From assembly GCA_019671005.1 (NCBI GenBank), contig CM033714.1, forward strand, positions 88,217,909 through 88,281,908: DNA of 64,000 nt. The letters run 5' to 3'. A program made the position numbers and the translations under genes. The notes beneath the pieces were generated by a model. That model was given only the letters and a program-made list of their open reading frames with translations, had not been told where the DNA came from and searched no databases. Below are positions 60,001 to 64,000 of this stretch, one piece after another (the first letter of the stretch is position 1; each line of letters opens with the position of its first letter). This DNA is from Hibiscus mutabilis (Eukaryota > Streptophyta > Magnoliopsida > Malvales > Malvaceae).

Positions 60001-62004
60001 CTTAATATTCTTTTGTGCTATTTATCCCTCTGCTTTCATGCTTGTGATTATTTGTTTGTCATAGGCATAATTTTATGCTGATGTAAGTGTGTATGTGGGA
60101 TTTACCTTTTAGGTATTGGCAGAATAACATGAATAATGTTAAGATCAATAAATCTTCTCACAAAGAATCAGTCCGTGACTTAAGGTACCAATTTTAAATT
60201 TTTATTACATTTTCCCTATAAGAATGTTATTTTTGTATGATTTTTGACAAACTCTTTATTACAGTTTTTGTAGGACAGATTTAAAGTTTTGTTCATGTTC
60301 TGACGATACTACTGTAAAAGTCTGGGATTTTGCCCGGTGCCAGGAGGAGCGTTCATTAACTGGTAATGTTTCTTGATTGTTTATCAACTATCAACAGTAA
60401 GATTGAGTATGTTTGCAGTTTTGGTGTTTTCCTGACTGCATACGAACGTAGCATTTTTCCTCATTGTTTAGTCTATTTATTCTGCTTCTTTTTTACAGTC
60501 TTACTTAAATTAGATAATATAATTATTATTATTTTTTAAAGCATTGCCAACTCTGACAAAGATCGGCAAAATATACATCACTTCGGTTGGTGTTACAGTC
60601 CCGCATTAGGGATAGTCACCGGAAGATTCTTAGGGAAACCATCTAACCTAAGCTGGGCTTTCCCCATTGTTTCTGTTTCTTTCTCACGGATGCCCTAAGG
60701 AAGTCTCTTCCTTAGACTCGTTAGAGAGAATCTTAAGCCTCTTAAAATTGAATTAATCCGACTTAATTATATTGCTAATGCTAATCAGCCTCTTTAACTA
60801 GAGGTTGCGCAGGTTTACTTGTTTGGATAAAAGACTTTGCTAAGGAAATTACAACAAGGACTCTAGATAAAGAAAGTCCTAATACCATAAAGTTACTTTT
60901 TGAAGAAAATATCCTAATAATAATAAATTGATATCTTCCTAAAAGAATAATAGTATTTGATGCCATCAATGTTCCTCTCCATTGTTGATTGTGCACACCT
61001 TACGTGAGCACCTCTTGGTATGTCTTGCTGAAAAATGCATCCATGACAGTTGGTTTCTTCAAAACACTAAATGTTTAGGCTGCTAAATTCAAAATCTACT
61101 TTCATGTATATTTTTTCTTGCATGCATGAATTAACCTAAAGGTCCATACATGGTTTGAACTCAGGCAGGCCATGGTTGGGATGTCAAAAGTATAGATTGG
61201 CACCCTACAAAATCCTTATTGGTTTCAGGTATGTCGTTTGTTTTTCCAGCTTCTTTTTGCATGATCGTTTTGCAACTTGCCTACATAATGCCTTGGTGTG
61301 CTTTTCTTTAGGTGGAAAAGACAACCTTGTGAAGCTTTGGGATGCTAAGACAGGGAGAGAGCTTTGCTCTTTGTGAGTGCATATTTTGGTGAAACTCATA
61401 GTATTGCTTACAATTTTGATTACTTTGAGAAGTAATGCAAGTCTTTTGCAGTCATGGCCACAAAAACACAGTACTTTGTGTCAAATGGAATCAAAATGGT
61501 AACTGGGTGTTGACTGCTGGAAAGGATCAAATCATCAAGGTCAACATCCTCTTTCTTTCTGCAAAGCTATTTTTTAATTGATGGGAGTAGATATTGTCTT
61601 GTCATATTCACCTTTCCGTTGTATTTCCATTTCAGCTTTATGATATCAGGGCTATGAAGGAACTTGAATCTTTCCGAGGCCACATGAAGGATGTGACTGG
61701 TTAGTCTGACTTATTCTAAGTGGACTCCTTGTGTTACTTAAAAACTGACCCATCTACTATATTCTTGACTTGAGCTTTTTTATTCAATTCACCATTGGGA
61801 TACAACTCTGGAGAGACTAAGTAGATTGTGGGTTATAGTTTTTATCTAGCTTGATCTTTACATTCTCTCCATTCATGACTTCTATAAGGATAAATCTTAA
61901 CTATATTGATCTCCGATTTTACCAGCATTGGCTTGGCACCCATTCCATGCAGAATACTTTGTCAGTGGGAGTTTTGATGGATCCATTTTCCATTGGGTTG
62001 TTGG
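57025..62004 (+). CDS. FY: FY, WD40 RNA 3'-end processing factor (5' part)
   Basis: Plant homologue of WDR33/Pfs2, a subunit of the cleavage and polyadenylation complex; in Arabidopsis (At5g13480) it works with FCA to silence FLC. Thirteen exons seen: 57025-57205, 57749-57840, 58766-58834, 58928-59032, 59708-59803, 59909-59991, 60113-60184, 60265-60362, 61169-61228, 61312-61372, 61452-61539, 61636-61699 and 61926-62004. They give 382 codons plus two bases, so the gene continues beyond the window. The N-terminus is Gln/Pro-rich. Then KRMRKMTQRRAVDYTSTVV, LPTAAYLDNPSTSFAAKFVH and WD repeats: TGSQSGEFTLWNG, VSGDDGGTIKYW, CSDDTTVKVWDFARCQE, GHGWDVKSIDWHP, SGGKDNLVKLWDAKTG, HGHKNTVLCVKWNQNG, AGKDQIIKLYDIR, GHMKDVTALAWHP. 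No lesion in the exons. Intron 13 holds an antisense Copia element. Confidence 0.93.
58320..58660 (+). repeat. Old tandem duplication in FY intron 2
   Basis: The segment around 58380-58440 (TTTCATGACTCATGAGTAGG, then AAGATTATGAGTGTCTCAACC) is repeated with differences around 58575-58640 (TTCATGAGTCATAGGGTAG, then AAGATCATGAATAGCTCAACC). Period about 195 bp. Confidence 0.6.
60540..61060. repeat. Probable transposon fragment in FY intron 8
   Basis: Sequence more GC-balanced than the rest of the intron, starting near TTGGTGTTACAGTCCCGCAT and with no exon. It has the look of a retroelement piece, but no coding or terminal repeat was recognised. Confidence 0.3.
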
Positions 62005-62108
62005 GTAAGTTTTCTGATTTAGAGTAGTCACTGCATCATTGTGTTTCCTTGTTTTGTCCTTCCTTTTATACTCACGTCAAATGATTGTGTGCCTTTATAT
62101 GCTTTACT

Positions 62109-62365
62109 TGTAGAAATTAGAGTTTTATTAGAATTACTCTGTTAATTTCGATGTACAACAAAAAGTCTTTTTAAAGACTTTTTACAAGGAGTTTTATCCT
62201 TAGTAATTAACTACAAGGATAGGACTTTTATCTCTTTACAAAGTTTAAATAAAACTAAACTACTTGTTAGGATAATATTACATCTCCTAATAGAATTATA
62301 ACTTTACTAGGATAAGATTACAACTCCTAATATAATTATCTCTATTTTACTCGTGCTAACCAACA
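62109..62365 (-). repeat. 3' LTR of the Copia element
   Basis: 257 bp with TG...CA ends on the minus strand (TGTTGGTTAGCACG to AATTTCTACA), right after the polypurine tract. The expected 5-bp target duplication at this side is TTACT (62104-62108); the other side lies outside the window. Confidence 0.75.
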
Positions 62366-64000
62366 CTCCCCCTCAAACTGGTGTGTATATGTTGTATGCA
62401 CCCAGTTTGGATGAAAGCACATCAAAGGTTGCTCTTGGTAGTGCCTTGGTGAAGATATCCGCAAGCTGGTCTTTGGTAGGAATGTAGTTCAGCCTTACAA
62501 TTCCCATTGTTGACCTTCTCATAGATAAAATGTCTTATCTATTTCAATATGTTTGGTCCTGTCATGTTGCACAGGATTCCTTGCAATGCTCATTGCCGAT
62601 TGGCTGTCACTATAAATTTCAAACTGTGAACTTCCATCCAACTCTAGTTGACTGAAGCTTCTTAATCCACATTCCTTCACATATCCCAAGGGCCATTGCC
62701 TTAAACTCGCCTCAAGAAATGCCTAGAGACAATCAATTGTTTTTTACTTCTCCAAGTAAACAGATTACCCATACAAAGGTGCAATAACCACTTACGGATC
62801 TCCTATCTATTAATTCACCTACCCAACTTGAGTGTATACACATTTCACGGTGTTTCTTGAAAATAAGCCCGGATCCTGGTGTGAACTTCAAGTACCTTAG
62901 GATCCTATTAATGACCTCTAAGTGCTCTTTTCTGGGGCCACTCATGTCTTTGGCTAACTATGCCCACTAAGTATGCAATATTCGGTCTAGTGAGTGAAAG
63001 ATAAATCGGTTTTTCCAACCAGCCTTTGGGGGATTTCTTTTTCACAAGATTCCCCATATCTTCTTTTGGGTCCATGTTGGTCTACACCCAAGCTTTCAGT
63101 CTTTGTGAGTAGATCAAGAATATACTTTCTTTGATTGATAACCAAACCTTCCTTTGATCTTGCAACTTCCATTCCCAAGAAGTACCTTAAGACTTCCCAA
63201 GTCCTTGGTTTGAACTCCTTTGCTAAAACAGATTTGAGCTTCTCTATTCCTTCTATGTCATCATCCAAAGTGATAATCATATCATCAACATAGACAATTA
63301 ATAGAGTCATCTTACCATTGAATGCCACCTTTTTTCAACAAAGTATGGTGCGCTTGGCTTTGCTTGAAACCATTTTGAACCATAGCCTTCGCAAATCTCT
63401 CAAACCATGCTCTAGGGGACTGCTTCAACCCATAGAGTGATTTATTTAGCTTGCATACCGTCTCTTTTGTCACCTTTCCTCCCAAGCCTGGTGGAATTTT
63501 CATGTACACTTCTTCCTCAAGTCTTCCATTTAGGAATGCATTTTTTATATCCAATTGATGCAACTTCCAGTCTCTATTAACTGCCACAGAAAACAACACT
63601 GTGATAGTGTTTAGCTTGGCTACTGGTGCAAAAGTTTCTTGATAGTCTACTCCATATGATTGAGTGAACCCTTTAGCAACTAGTCTTGCCTTGTGTCTTT
63701 CAATGCTCCCATCGGACTTGTACCTTATAGTAAAAACCCATTTGCACCCAACAACCTTTTTCCCTTTCGGCAGATTAGTCAAACTCCAGGTGTTATTCTT
63801 CTGCAATGCTTTAACCTCCTCTTCAATGACTTTTCTTCATTCGGGACTTTCAAAAGCTTCTTTCTTTGTCTTGGGAATCTTTTGTCAATACTAGCAGTAA
63901 AGGTTTTAAAACCAGATAATAAATTTCCATAAGCAACGAATCTGTTAATAGGATGAACAGTGCATTTCCTTACCCCTTTTCTAATAGCAATAGGAAAGTC
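62109..64000 (-). mobile_element. Degenerate Ty1/Copia retrotransposon, antisense in FY intron 13
   Basis: 3' part of an LTR retrotransposon, reading right to left and cut by the window edge. From the right: HPINRFVAYGNLLSG (before the RT domain), then RT with CKWVFTIRYKSDGSIERHKA, FAPVAKLNTI, QLDIKNAFLNG and SLYGLKQSPRAW (63806-63312). Next comes a region with IVYVDDMIITLDDD and LRYFLGMEVA (63328-62987), then RNase H-like GEL-IDRRSVSGYCTFV (62945-62733) and TKALPRATFDVLSSKLG. Frameshifts and stops separate the pieces, so it is dead. A purine tract TTTGAGGGGGAG (62377-62366) precedes the LTR. Confidence 0.88.

Noticed and set aside
1..64000. CRISPR arrays, operons, tRNA or rRNA genes
   Set aside because: None seen; the sequence is eukaryotic nuclear DNA, and the only tRNA-like pieces are decayed SINE fragments.

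Overview
The window is plant nuclear DNA from a eudicot. It is AT-rich between genes, its genes are split by GT-AG introns with T-rich acceptors, and every recognisable protein belongs to a plant family. My best guess is a Malvales genome such as cotton (Gossypium), from the overall look of the proteins and repeats. That is inference, not something the sequence proves. Gene names rest on motifs and on recall of Arabidopsis relatives, because no search was run.

Layout. 1-5.6 kb is repeats only: a dispersed repeat copy, a large inverted repeat, a tandem duplication and two MITEs. 5.8-6.5 kb (+) is a DUF688-like gene. 9.4-10.7 kb (-) is a class III peroxidase close to PRX52. 15.3-18.2 kb (-) is a five-exon sororin-like cohesin regulator. 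20.2-21.5 kb and 25.6-27.0 kb (+) are two disabled BTB/POZ genes, separated by inverted-repeat elements and a ~95-bp direct duplication. 27.8-30.0 kb (+) is peroxisomal 2,4-dienoyl-CoA reductase (SDRB). 31.3-34.2 kb (+) is an F-box gene like SKIP5. 37.9-39.9 kb (-) is a MED26-like Mediator gene with three small frameshifts. 40.3-43.0 kb holds two Mutator-type MITEs with perfect 9-bp target duplications. 43.4-46.3 kb (-) is a 5'-truncated LINE. 47.6-48.5 kb (-) is a single-exon glutaredoxin-domain/zinc-binding protein. 50.0-53.9 kb (+) is chloroplast ABC1-like kinase ABC1K3. 54.3-56.8 kb is inverted-repeat elements, including a hAT-like one. 57.0 kb to the right edge (+) is FY, a WD40 RNA 3'-end processing factor, with a degenerate Copia element inserted antisense after exon 13 and running off the window.

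The genes do not form a pathway. They are ordinary housekeeping and regulatory genes scattered among transposon debris. Sororin-like and BTB/POZ neighbours recall a neighbourhood I remember on Arabidopsis chromosome 3 (At3g56250, At3g56230), so part of the order may be conserved. I found no clearly new biological system. The points most worth checking are the KEN box in the sororin-like protein, the three frameshifts in the MED26-like gene, the paired BTB pseudogenes, the duplication flanking an inverted-repeat element, and the MITE families with 9-bp target duplications.
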